Shown: positions 1 to 5,510 of the stretch, piece after piece
How positions within the stretch are numbered: position 1 is the first letter of the stretch
Layout: every line of letters starts with the position of its first letter
Assembly: GCA_029263275.1 (NCBI GenBank)
Contig: JAJCXU010000172.1
Span: 1-6,614 of the forward strand
DNA from: Ilumatobacter sp.
GTDB taxonomy: Bacteria; Actinomycetota; Acidimicrobiia; Acidimicrobiales; Ilumatobacteraceae
Direction: 5' to 3'
Length of the DNA: 6,614 nucleotides
The notes under the pieces: model-generated
Told to the model about the DNA's origin: nothing
Databases searched by the model: none
Seen by the model: the letters and a program-made list of their open reading frames with translations, nothing else
Made by a program: the position numbers and the translations under genes

Positions 1-60
1 CTCGCCTTCTGCGGGGCGGTCGTCGATGGCACCATTGCGGGACTCATCAGATTCAGGTGA
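1..60. other. Unresolved edge: possible CDS fragment on either strand
   Basis: Two readings are open here. On the plus strand, frame 1 is open from base 1 to a TGA at 58-60 and gives a mildly hydrophobic 19-residue tail (LAFCGAVVDGTIAGLIRFR), which could be the C-terminus of a gene converging on the permease and overlapping its end by 8 nt. On the minus strand, an ATG at 47-45 follows the permease stop by 5 nt and reads MSPAMVPSTTAPQKA to the edge, which could be the next gene of the same operon. It has no recognisable Shine-Dalgarno site. Both readings have GC-rich third positions, so I cannot choose between them. Confidence 0.25.
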
Positions 61-1039
61 CGAGGCGGTCACGTCGTGGTTGGCGCAACGTGAGTGTCAC
101 CAGTTGATATGTCACCAAGAGAGCGACGCCGGCCGCCAACAGCACCCATCCGGGCGTCCGACTCGCCGCCGGCGAGTGACCGATCACGACGTCGAGCCAG
201 CCCGTGATCACGGCGCCCAGCACGAGCACGGCGGTGACATCGACCACGGTCGCCTGGGCCAACGCTCGGTACCAGCACGACACGAAACACGTCAGGAGCG
301 CACCGGTCAGGAGGAGCCAGCCCAGCTGAGACGCACCGAGTTCGATCAACCGGCCGACATCACCGGAAACCACCAGCCATCCGACGAGGAGCACGGCTCC
401 ACCGCCGACCCGAATGCCCGCCAGCGTCGCCGGCTGGATCGAGCCGAGCAGCCACCTCACGGCCACGACCTCGCCCGACCAGAGCAACGTCGCAGCCAGG
501 ATCATGAGCTCGCCGGACCCGAGGCGCAACGAGCCCACACCGCTCGCGAGCACGACGTGCCCAGCGATGAGCAGTGCGATCGCTCCGACTTGCACGACAC
601 CGACCCGTTCTTTCAGGACGACGACCGCGATGACCGCAGCCCAAATGACGAGCGTCTTGTGCAAGAACGCCGCGTCGGTCGACGATGCCGCAGACAGGCC
701 CTCGAAGAAGAGGACGAAGGCGGCGCCGCCGCCGAATGCGGCCACAGCGCACAAGACGACGATCTCGCGCGGCCGAAGCGTGCGGTGCTGACGTGTGTCG
801 GCGGGCCGTCGCGTCGCCCGGCTGGCGATGGCCAGCGCGACGAGGAAGACCCCGGCAACCAGGTTCTTGCCGGTGGTGTAGACGGTGGGCGAGGCGAAGC
901 GAGACACCGCTTGCCCATTGATGTACACCGCAATCCCAGAAATCACCGCAGTTGCCAACGCAAGCTGCAGCCCGCGCGGCGATGACGTCGAAGCCACCTG
1001 CTTGAGCATGCCGGTCCGCTCTGTCGTGTCAGCGGGCAT
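53..1039 (-). CDS. EamA/DMT-superfamily membrane transporter
   Basis: A 328-aa polytopic inner-membrane protein with about ten predicted hydrophobic helices (roughly residues 26-42, 57-73, 92-112, 126-142, 150-167, 177-195, 205-225, 238-256, 265-283 and 298-316). It is arranged as two similar halves, as in the drug/metabolite transporter superfamily. Typical features are the FFEGLSAASSTDAAFLHKT stretch leading into helix 4, and VLKERVGVVQVGAIALLIAG, matching the conserved 'ErP.. q..G..li..G' end of an EamA repeat. The substrate cannot be read from sequence; family members export amino acids, metabolites or drugs. I chose the start MPADTTERTG at 1039 because an AGAAGGG site (1050-1056) lies 10 nt upstream; the longer open frame to 1225 translates to non-membrane, shadow-like sequence. 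The start lies inside the last codons of the HypC-like gene (11-nt overlap), so the two are probably co-translated. Confidence 0.85.
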   Translation of the reverse strand: MPADTTERTGMLKQVASTSSPRGLQLALATAVISGIAVYINGQAVSRFASPTVYTTGKNLVAGVFLVALAIASRATRRPADTRQHRTLRPREIVVLCAVAAFGGGAAFVLFFEGLSAASSTDAAFLHKTLVIWAAVIAVVVLKERVGVVQVGAIALLIAGHVVLASGVGSLRLGSGELMILAATLLWSGEVVAVRWLLGSIQPATLAGIRVGGGAVLLVGWLVVSGDVGRLIELGASQLGWLLLTGALLTCFVSCWYRALAQATVVDVTAVLVLGAVITGWLDVVIGHSPAASRTPGWVLLAAGVALLVTYQLVTLTLRQPRRDRLVT

Positions 1040-1295
1040 GGTCCACCATCCCTTCTCGTGCTGCCCCGGCACCTTCCAGGAGCAAGCGACGCTCGTCGAG
1101 GAGGCGATGTCCTTCGTCTTCGGCCACAAGCTCGAGCGCGAGACCGAGTGCGGCCACGACCCAATCACCCACCTCGACACGCTCGCCTCGAGCGTTGAGC
1201 ACGGCCAGCGATGTGTCGATCTCACCCGAGCCCGTCGCGATGCGCGCCATCGATCCGTCAGTCGACACGACCTGTCCGGGTTCTGCGAAACACAT
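1029..1295 (-). CDS. hypC: HypC/HybG/HupF-family small protein (orphan, divergent)
   Basis: An 88-aa cytoplasmic protein. It has the HypC signature: MCFAEPGQV at the N-terminus (Cys2 and the PG.V turn), a DGSMARI strand, TSLAVLNARG, then VGDWVVAALGLALE at 42-54 and an acidic/helical tail. In the known family, HypC binds HypD and carries the Fe(CN)2CO unit to the large subunit of [NiFe] hydrogenases, with Cys2 as ligand. Here the His that sits in the 'VLVHVGFA' segment of E. coli HypC is replaced by Ala49, and no hydrogenase or hypABDEF gene is in the window. It may therefore serve a distant hydrogenase or have a different job. The start is fixed by the MC motif and by GAGGAG at 1302-1307, 6 nt upstream. 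The stop overlaps the permease start. Family assignment is firm; function in this cell is uncertain. Confidence 0.8.
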   Translation of the reverse strand: MCFAEPGQVVSTDGSMARIATGSGEIDTSLAVLNARGERVEVGDWVVAALGLALELVAEDEGHRLLDERRLLLEGAGAAREGMVDHAR

Positions 1296-1301
1296 CGTCG
1301 G

Positions 1302-1307
1302 CTCCTC
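1302..1307 (-). promoter_or_regulatory. Ribosome binding site of the HypC-like gene
   Basis: The minus strand reads GAGGAG with a 6-nt spacer to the ATG at 1295-1293. This selects the MCFAEPG start over the much longer open frame that runs on to 2660 through the opposite-strand nuclease gene. Confidence 0.75.
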
Positions 1308-1349
1308 GTTTGCGGGGTTGCTATTGATTGGACCGCGTTCGAGGCCAGA

Positions 1350-1379
1350 GATGTAGGGCGGAAGGTCCCGATTGTGCAA
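1350..1379 (-). promoter_or_regulatory. Weak candidate promoter for the HypC-like/permease operon
   Basis: The minus strand shows TTGCAC (1379-1374) and TACATC (1355-1350) separated by 18 nt. The -35 match is fair and the -10 match is poor (T, A and A at positions 1, 2 and 4, without the final T). It would give a leader of roughly 50 nt. It lies directly beside the 11-bp repeat array, which would then be just upstream of the -35 box. This is a suggestion only. Confidence 0.2.
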
Positions 1380-1387
1380 CGGCGGCT

Positions 1388-1450
1388 CGTCCCGGTCTCG
1401 TCCCGGTCTCACCACGGTCTTGTCGCGGTCTTGTCCCGGTCTTGTCGCGG
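1388..1450. repeat. 11-bp direct repeat array, about 5.7 copies
   Basis: Five full units plus a partial sixth, head to tail with no spacer. Units start at 1388, 1399, 1410, 1421, 1432 and 1443. The top-strand consensus is YGTCCCGGTCT. Units 1 and 2 are identical (CGTCCCGGTCT); unit 3 is CACCACGGTCT; units 4 and 5 are TGTCGCGGTCT and TGTCCCGGTCT; the last is TGTCGCGG. The GGTCT core is invariant in the full units. The 11-bp period is not a multiple of three, so coding is unlikely, and it is close to one DNA helical turn, so each copy presents the same face. It sits in the divergent control region between the HypC-like gene and the beta-CASP nuclease gene, which fits an operator for a cooperatively binding regulator. 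A neutral microsatellite-like expansion is the alternative. Confidence 0.85.
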
Positions 1451-1471
1451 GGCAGTCATGACGTTCGGCCC

Positions 1472-1500
1472 TTCGAATCGGCCAGCGCGTGCCGGATGAT
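1472..1500 (+). promoter_or_regulatory. Weak candidate promoter for the beta-CASP nuclease gene
   Basis: TTCGAA (1472-1477), a 17-nt gap and GATGAT (1495-1500). The -10 element matches the ANNNT part of the actinobacterial TANNNT pattern. It ends 6 nt before an ATG at 1507, the spacing expected of a leaderless transcript. The -35 match is poor. Confidence 0.2.
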
Positions 1501-1506
1501 CGAGTC

Positions 1507-1563
1507 ATGGCTGCTGCCGCCACGACGACCGATGGTGGGCAATCGCAGCCCGGAGGCACATGA
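1507..1563 (+). CDS. Possible 18-aa leader ORF, translationally coupled
   Basis: An ATG at 1507 opens a short frame reading MAAAATTTDGGQSQPGGT and stopping at TGA 1561-1563, which overlaps the nuclease start as ATGA (1560-1563). The GGAGG used by the nuclease gene lies inside its last codons. It has no good Shine-Dalgarno site of its own but sits 6 nt after a -10-like GATGAT, so leaderless translation is conceivable. Chance occurrence in GC-rich DNA is equally possible. I know of no family for this peptide. Confidence 0.25.
   Translation: MAAAATTTDGGQSQPGGT
1552..1556 (+). promoter_or_regulatory. Ribosome binding site of the MBL/beta-CASP gene, short spacing
   Basis: GGAGG lies only 3 nt from the ATG at 1560, closer than the usual 5-9 nt. 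The start is nevertheless supported by the family N-terminus (LQFLGAAGTVTGSRFLV). The tight spacing may make initiation depend on ribosomes ending the short upstream frame. Confidence 0.6.
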
Positions 1564-2978
1564 CTGACGCCCGCCTGCAATTCCTCGGCGCAGCCGGGAC
1601 CGTGACCGGAAGCCGATTCCTCGTCCGCTCCAGATCGGCAACAGTGCTTGTTGACGCGGGGCTCTTTCAAGGCCTCCGAGCGGCGCGGCGGAGCAACTGG
1701 GAACCATTTCCCGTTGCGCCGAACACGATTGATGCCGTCGTGCTCACCCACGCCCACATCGACCACAGCGGGTGGCTCCCCCGACTCGTTCGCGAGGGGT
1801 TCTCCGGAACGATCTACGCCACTCGTGAGACCGTCGAGTTGTGCGACATCCTGCTCCGCGACAGTGCACACATCCACGAGGAGCAGGCGCGGTTCGCCAA
1901 CGAGCGAGGCTTCAGCAAGCACAACCCGGCACTCCCGCTCTACACGGCCGACGACGCCGAAGCAACGCTGCCGCTGTTCATGCCCGCTCCATTCAACGAG
2001 CAATTCACCGTTGCCGAAGGAATCGTCGCCACGCTCGTTCCCGCGGGCCACATCTTGGGTTCGGCTTCCGTGCATCTCGACATCGACAACGGCGAGCACA
2101 CCCTGTTGGTCAGCGGCGACCTCGGCCGTGGCGACCACCCGCTGATTCCGGGCCCGCTGCCGGCCCCAGCAGCCCGAACGGTGCTCATCGAGTCGACCTA
2201 CGGGGATGGGCTCCACGGCACGAGCGAACGCGACGACGAGGCACTGGCCGAAGCAATCAGTTCGGCTGCCCGTCGAGGTGGCAGCGTTCTCATTCCTGCG
2301 TTCGCCGTCGATCGCACGGAAACGATCCTGCTCGTGCTCCAACGGTTGATGACCGACGGTCGCATACCGCGGATTCCGGTCTTCGCCGACAGTCCCATGG
2401 CGCTCTCGGTGCTCGACGTCTATCGAGCAGCACTGTCGCGCGGCGAGGCGGCCGTCGTGCATTCGACCGACGTCGACTTCGATCCCGGTGGTGGACTGCG
2501 CTCGTGCCGAACGGTCGCGGAGTCGATGGCGATCAGCGATCACGTCGGGCCGTCCATCGTCATCTCTGCGTCCGGGATGGCCAGCGGTGGGCGCGTGCTG
2601 CACCATCTGAAGCGGATGCTTCCAGACCCGCGCAACGTGGTGATTCTGTGCGGATTCCAAGCGGCCGGAACTCGCGGTCGGTCATTGCAGGACGGTGCTG
2701 ACCACGTTCGCATGTTCGGCCTGGAGGTGGCGGTGCGGGCTGACGTCGTGCAACTCGATTCGATGTCTGTCCACGCCGATGCGGACGACTTGGTCGCCTG
2801 GATCGACCGTCTCCCCACACCGCCGGAACACGTCCATGTCGTGCATGGCGAGCCTGACGCCAGCAGGGCGCTGGCCCAACGATTGCAGCGACAACTCGGC
2901 GTTGATGCATCGGTGCCAGCCCAGTTCGACGAGGTCGACCTGGGCGCACCAGCGCTGTCTCAGCCCGATGTCAGGTGA
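1560..2978 (+). CDS. MBL-fold/beta-CASP/RMMBL ribonuclease-type metallohydrolase
   Basis: A complete 472-aa cytoplasmic protein of the bacterial CPSF73-like group (the family that includes Thermus TTHA0252), predicted to cut or trim RNA with two zinc ions. It opens with the family signature LQFLGAAGTVTGSRFLV. The metal ligands visible are HAHIDH (His64, His66, Asp68, His69), His164 in PAGHILGS, Asp187 in SGDLGR and, in the C-terminal part, His405 in SVHAD and His429 in VVHGEP. The beta-CASP insert spans about 205-345 (IESTYGD, IPAFAVDRTETILLVL, FADSPMA, ISASGMASGGRVLHHL). The RMMBL part covers about 360-432, including CGFQAAGTRGRSLQDG. There is no KH domain, unlike archaeal relatives. All catalytic positions look intact. 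The natural substrate is unknown. The gene is transcribed away from the HypC-like gene, and its 3' end runs 19 nt into the opposing ACP gene. Confidence in the family is high; RNA as substrate is inferred from relatives. Confidence 0.9.
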   Translation: MTDARLQFLGAAGTVTGSRFLVRSRSATVLVDAGLFQGLRAARRSNWEPFPVAPNTIDAVVLTHAHIDHSGWLPRLVREGFSGTIYATRETVELCDILLRDSAHIHEEQARFANERGFSKHNPALPLYTADDAEATLPLFMPAPFNEQFTVAEGIVATLVPAGHILGSASVHLDIDNGEHTLLVSGDLGRGDHPLIPGPLPAPAARTVLIESTYGDGLHGTSERDDEALAEAISSAARRGGSVLIPAFAVDRTETILLVLQRLMTDGRIPRIPVFADSPMALSVLDVYRAALSRGEAAVVHSTDVDFDPGGGLRSCRTVAESMAISDHVGPSIVISASGMASGGRVLHHLKRMLPDPRNVVILCGFQAAGTRGRSLQDGADHVRMFGLEVAVRADVVQLDSMSVHADADDLVAWIDRLPTPPEHVHVVHGEPDASRALAQRLQRQLGVDASVPAQFDEVDLGAPALSQPDVR

Positions 2979-3226
2979 TCGCTCAACGCTTGGATGGTGG
3001 TGAGGCGCGGGACGACCTCGTCAGGAATGGCGACGCCAGTGCCGGCGACCAGCGATTCCATGATCGTCAGCCGGTCCATCGAATCGAGGCCGAATTCTTC
3101 GAAGAAGTCGAGGTCCGCGTCGAGCGACTGCACCTCGTCAACCACGTCAGGGGCGACGGCACCAATCGCGCGTTCGAGATGGTTGCGCACCTCGGCCAGT
3201 GACGTGGGTGGGCTGATCTCGCTCAT
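2960..3226 (-). CDS. Acyl carrier protein (phosphopantetheine-binding), last gene of the dehydrogenase operon
   Basis: An 88-aa acidic, four-helix carrier protein. The phosphopantetheine attachment site is Ser49 in the segment FFEEFGLDSMDRLTIME (helix II start), so it needs a phosphopantetheinyl transferase encoded elsewhere. DSM replaces the DSL of the fatty-acid-synthase ACP, and the overall sequence differs from AcpP, suggesting a specialised carrier. The start MSEISPP is fixed by GGAGG at 3231-3235 and by an ATGA overlap with the E2 stop (3223-3226), so it is surely co-expressed with the E1/E2 genes. An ACP here is notable, because a dihydrolipoamide dehydrogenase gene is the more usual companion. 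A direct role in accepting acyl groups from the E2 or from the upstream AMP-ligase is an inference. The 3' end overlaps the convergent nuclease gene. Confidence 0.88.
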   Translation of the reverse strand: MSEISPPTSLAEVRNHLERAIGAVAPDVVDEVQSLDADLDFFEEFGLDSMDRLTIMESLVAGTGVAIPDEVVPRLTTIQALSDHLTSG

Positions 3227-4515
3227 AGTTCCTCCGGGGTTTCGAGCAGTCGGGCAAGTGTCGCGAGGAAGCGGCTGCCGGTGGCGCCGTCGGTCGCGCG
3301 ATGGTCTGCGGCAAGCGTCGCGGTCACCATGTGGCGAGGTTGCACCTGACCATCGACGACCCACGGACGCTGTGCGATGCGGCCGAAGCCGACCAGGGCG
3401 ACCTCGGGCGGCGAGATCACTCCGTGCACCAGGTCGGCGCCACGTTCGCCGAGGTTGGTCACCGTGATCGTCGATGCTTGATCCGCCGCATCAGTGATGT
3501 TCCCATCGGGGTCAGCCGACCCAGCTCCCATCGAGGTCGAGCGAAGCACACCGGATCGGGCTTCGAGGGTCATCGCCTTCAGTCGGGCCATCGTCGCGAT
3601 GAGTCCCACCGTGTCGGCCTGCTGAATCTGTGGGGTGACGAGGCCGCCACCACGCAGCGAGATCGCGACGGCCACGTTGACGGCACCACTCGGGACGAAT
3701 GCGCCGTCGCGCCAATGCCCATTCAGTTCACCGTGGCGAGCGGCGGCGAGGGCGGTGGCGCGAACGAACGCCGCGGCGGGCACCACGCGGTCAGCGACCT
3801 CGACGTCGCTGTTGACCCTGCCCAGGTAGTCCATGAGTGCAGACACGTCGATCTGCCGCTCGAGGAAGTAGTGCGGAATGTCGCGATTCGCTTGCGACAT
3901 CCGGTCGGCGATTGCTCGACGCATTCGGTCGGCCCGGGTTCGGGGACGAGCCTCGGCCGACGCCTCCTCGGCGGGCGGTGCACCATCGGAGCTGACCGCA
4001 CCGTCAGCTGCCGGTAGATCACGACGCCGAATCGCGCCGTTCGGGCCCGATCCGACAACGGCTGTGAGGTCGACGCCCTGTTCCGCGGCGGTTCGTCGAG
4101 CGAGGGGCGTCGCCCACAACCCGGTACCGCTCCGCACCACCGCTGGCGGCCGGCTCGACGGTGTGACGATCGAGTCCGGGTCGGTGTCGGGTGCGCGGTC
4201 GGAGCCAGCCTCGACCGCCTCGCGAGCATCGTCGGGTTGCACTGCCGCGGCAACGGCCTCACCGGACGCTGCAAGGCGCAGCAACGGGGTGCCGACGGGA
4301 ACGAGTCGACCAGGTGCGACCAGGATCTCCTCGACCTCACCATCACGCCAGATCTCGATGTCGATGTCAGATTTGTCGGTCTCGACTCGGGCGACGACAT
4401 CGCCGCGCGCGACGCGGTCGCCCACTGCGACGTGCCACTCGATCACCGAGCCTTCGTCCATGTCAGCGCCAAGCGACGGCATCACGTACTCGATCTGCTC
4501 GGGGGCGACAGACAT
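3223..4515 (-). CDS. pdhC: Dihydrolipoamide acyltransferase, E2 of a 2-oxoacid dehydrogenase complex
   Basis: A 430-aa cytoplasmic core subunit. It moves the acyl group made by E1 from its lipoyl arm to CoA. Domains in order: one lipoyl domain (about 8-82) with lipoyl Lys48 in VETDKSDIDIEI; an Ala/Asp/Pro-rich linker; a peripheral subunit-binding domain (about 134-168, ATPLARRTAAEQGVDL ... GSGPNGAIRRRDL); a second linker; and the catalytic domain (about 195-430) ending with the active-site motif DHRATDG (His405, Asp409). The core has ITVTNLGERGAD and EVALVGFGRI as in other E2 proteins. Between LRSTSM (329) and TITVTNLG (349) there is a polar insert of about 16-18 residues (Asp/Gly/Ala-rich) relative to the common E2 pattern. 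The start [10 protein letters not shown] at 4515 shares one base with the E1 beta stop (TGATG), with a weak GGAG 4 nt upstream, implying coupled translation. Acyl specificity (acetyl or branched) cannot be settled. Confidence 0.92.
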   Translation of the reverse strand: MSVAPEQIEYVMPSLGADMDEGSVIEWHVAVGDRVARGDVVARVETDKSDIDIEIWRDGEVEEILVAPGRLVPVGTPLLRLAASGEAVAAAVQPDDAREAVEAGSDRAPDTDPDSIVTPSSRPPAVVRSGTGLWATPLARRTAAEQGVDLTAVVGSGPNGAIRRRDLPAADGAVSSDGAPPAEEASAEARPRTRADRMRRAIADRMSQANRDIPHYFLERQIDVSALMDYLGRVNSDVEVADRVVPAAAFVRATALAAARHGELNGHWRDGAFVPSGAVNVAVAISLRGGGLVTPQIQQADTVGLIATMARLKAMTLEARSGVLRSTSMGAGSADPDGNITDAADQASTITVTNLGERGADLVHGVISPPEVALVGFGRIAQRPWVVDGQVQPRHMVTATLAADHRATDGATGSRFLATLARLLETPEEL

Positions 4516-5510
4516 CACACTCCGTCCCGCACGAGACGATTGACTGCCGCGACGATGTCGTCGACCTGCGGGATCGCGTGCTCTTCGAGGTGTTGTGCGT
4601 ACGGGATGGGCACCTCCGCCGATGCCAGTCGGCGGACCGGAGCGTCGAGCGTCCAGAAGCAGCGTTCGGTGATCAGGGCCGCGATCTCTGCATTGAGCCC
4701 GGCGGTGAGCCATCCTTCGTCGACCACCACGGCATGGTGCGTCCGCGCCACCGACTCGGCCAACGTGTCCGCGTCGAGTGGACGCAGCGAGCGGAGGTCG
4801 ATCACCTCGGCGTCGACGCCCTGATCAGCGAGGACTGCAGCGGCGGCCATCGCCTTGTGCACCATCCCGGCCCACGCGATGATCGACACGTCGTTGCCGC
4901 TGCGTCGGATCGCAGCCTGAGTGATGTCGACCGGACCGCCGACTGGGTCGATCGAGCCGTGTTCGCCGTAGAGGGCGTTGTGCTCGAAGAGGATCACCGG
5001 GTTCGGATCGGCGAGTGCAGTGGGCAACATCCAACGTGCATCGCTGGCCGTCGCCGGCGCGATGACCTTCAGCCCGGGGACGTGCGCATACCAACCTTCG
5101 AGGCTATGGCTGTGCTGAGCTGCGAGTTGACGCCCGGCGCCTGTCGTCATCCGGATCACCAGGGGCACGTGGAACTGCCCGCCCGACATGTGGCGAAGCG
5201 TGGCCGCGGTGTTGACGATCTGGTCGAGTGCGAGGAGGCTGAAGTTGACCGTCATGATCTCGACGATCGGGCGCAACCCGCCGAGTGCGGCGCCGATGCC
5301 GGCGCCGACGAACCCGGACTCGGACAGTGGCGTGTTACGCACGCGATCACGGCCGAACTCCTCGTGCAAGCCCTTGGTGACGGCATAGGTACCGCCGTAG
5401 TCAGCGACGTCCTCGCCAAGCACGATCACTCGATCATCGGTTGCCAACGCCTCGCGGATCGCGTCGCGCATCGCCTCGCGATAGGTGGTCTCCACTTCTG
5501 GGCCAGTCAT
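4515..5510 (-). CDS. pdhB: Pyruvate-type dehydrogenase E1 component, beta subunit
   Basis: A 331-aa cytoplasmic subunit. With E1 alpha it forms the thiamine-diphosphate heterotetramer that decarboxylates a 2-oxoacid and reductively acylates the E2 lipoyl arm. Visible landmarks are [18 protein letters not shown] (31-48), [16 protein letters not shown] (60-75, with Glu64 the likely cofactor-activating Glu), [12 protein letters not shown] (109-120), [24 protein letters not shown] (126-149, active-site His region), [13 protein letters not shown] (170-182) and the C-terminal [15 protein letters not shown]. The SGGQF...GRQL...HS..LE...NPVILFEH pattern resembles pyruvate dehydrogenase E1 beta more than branched-chain E1 beta; acetoin dehydrogenase is the main alternative. 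The start at 5510 overlaps the E1 alpha stop as ATGA. The longer open frame upstream is rejected because it is Arg-rich antisense-like sequence and because a near-perfect AGGAGG lies 7 nt before this ATG. Confidence 0.93.
   Translation of the reverse strand: MTGPEVETTYREAMRDAIREALATDDRVIVLGEDVADYGGTYAVTKGLHEEFGRDRVRNTPLSESGFVGAGIGAALGGLRPIVEIMTVNFSLLALDQIVNTAATLRHMSGGQFHVPLVIRMTTGAGRQLAAQHSHSLEGWYAHVPGLKVIAPATASDARWMLPTALADPNPVILFEHNALYGEHGSIDPVGGPVDITQAAIRRSGNDVSIIAWAGMVHKAMAAAAVLADQGVDAEVIDLRSLRPLDADTLAESVARTHHAVVVDEGWLTAGLNAEIAALITERCFWTLDAPVRRLASAEVPIPYAQHLEEHAIPQVDDIVAAVNRLVRDGV

Noticed and set aside
26..985. 319-codon plus-strand open frame
   Set aside because: It is antisense to the ten-helix permease. 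Its product is a low-complexity Arg/His/Asp/Gln-rich sequence with no domain, as expected of a GC-rich shadow frame.
1388..1450. Repeat array as a CRISPR
   Set aside because: Units are 11 bp with no spacers between them and no cas genes are present.
1455..1462. GTCATGAC 8-bp palindrome after the repeat array
   Set aside because: Too short and isolated to support an operator; palindromes of this size occur by chance in several places.
1328..1567. 79-codon plus-strand frame across the intergenic region
   Set aside because: It reads through the 11-bp repeats in shifting phase, has no ribosome site and no family resemblance, and overlaps the start of the nuclease gene in another frame.
1029..2660. 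543-codon open frame on the minus strand running through the nuclease region
   Set aside because: Only its last 88 codons (the HypC-like protein) resemble a protein family. The rest is Arg/Glu/Gly-rich sequence antisense to the well-supported MBL/beta-CASP gene, and a proper Shine-Dalgarno site marks the internal start at 1295.
3227..3364. N-terminal extension of the ACP to an ATG at 3364
   Set aside because: The added 46 residues are an off-frame reading of the E2 C-terminus. The ATG at 3226 has GGAGG and the ATGA overlap, and gives a normal ACP length.
4516..4713. N-terminal extension of E2 to an ATG at 4713
   Set aside because: The extra 66 residues are Arg-rich antisense-like sequence overlapping the end of E1 beta. 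The lipoyl domain begins immediately after the ATG at 4515, which overlaps the E1 beta stop.
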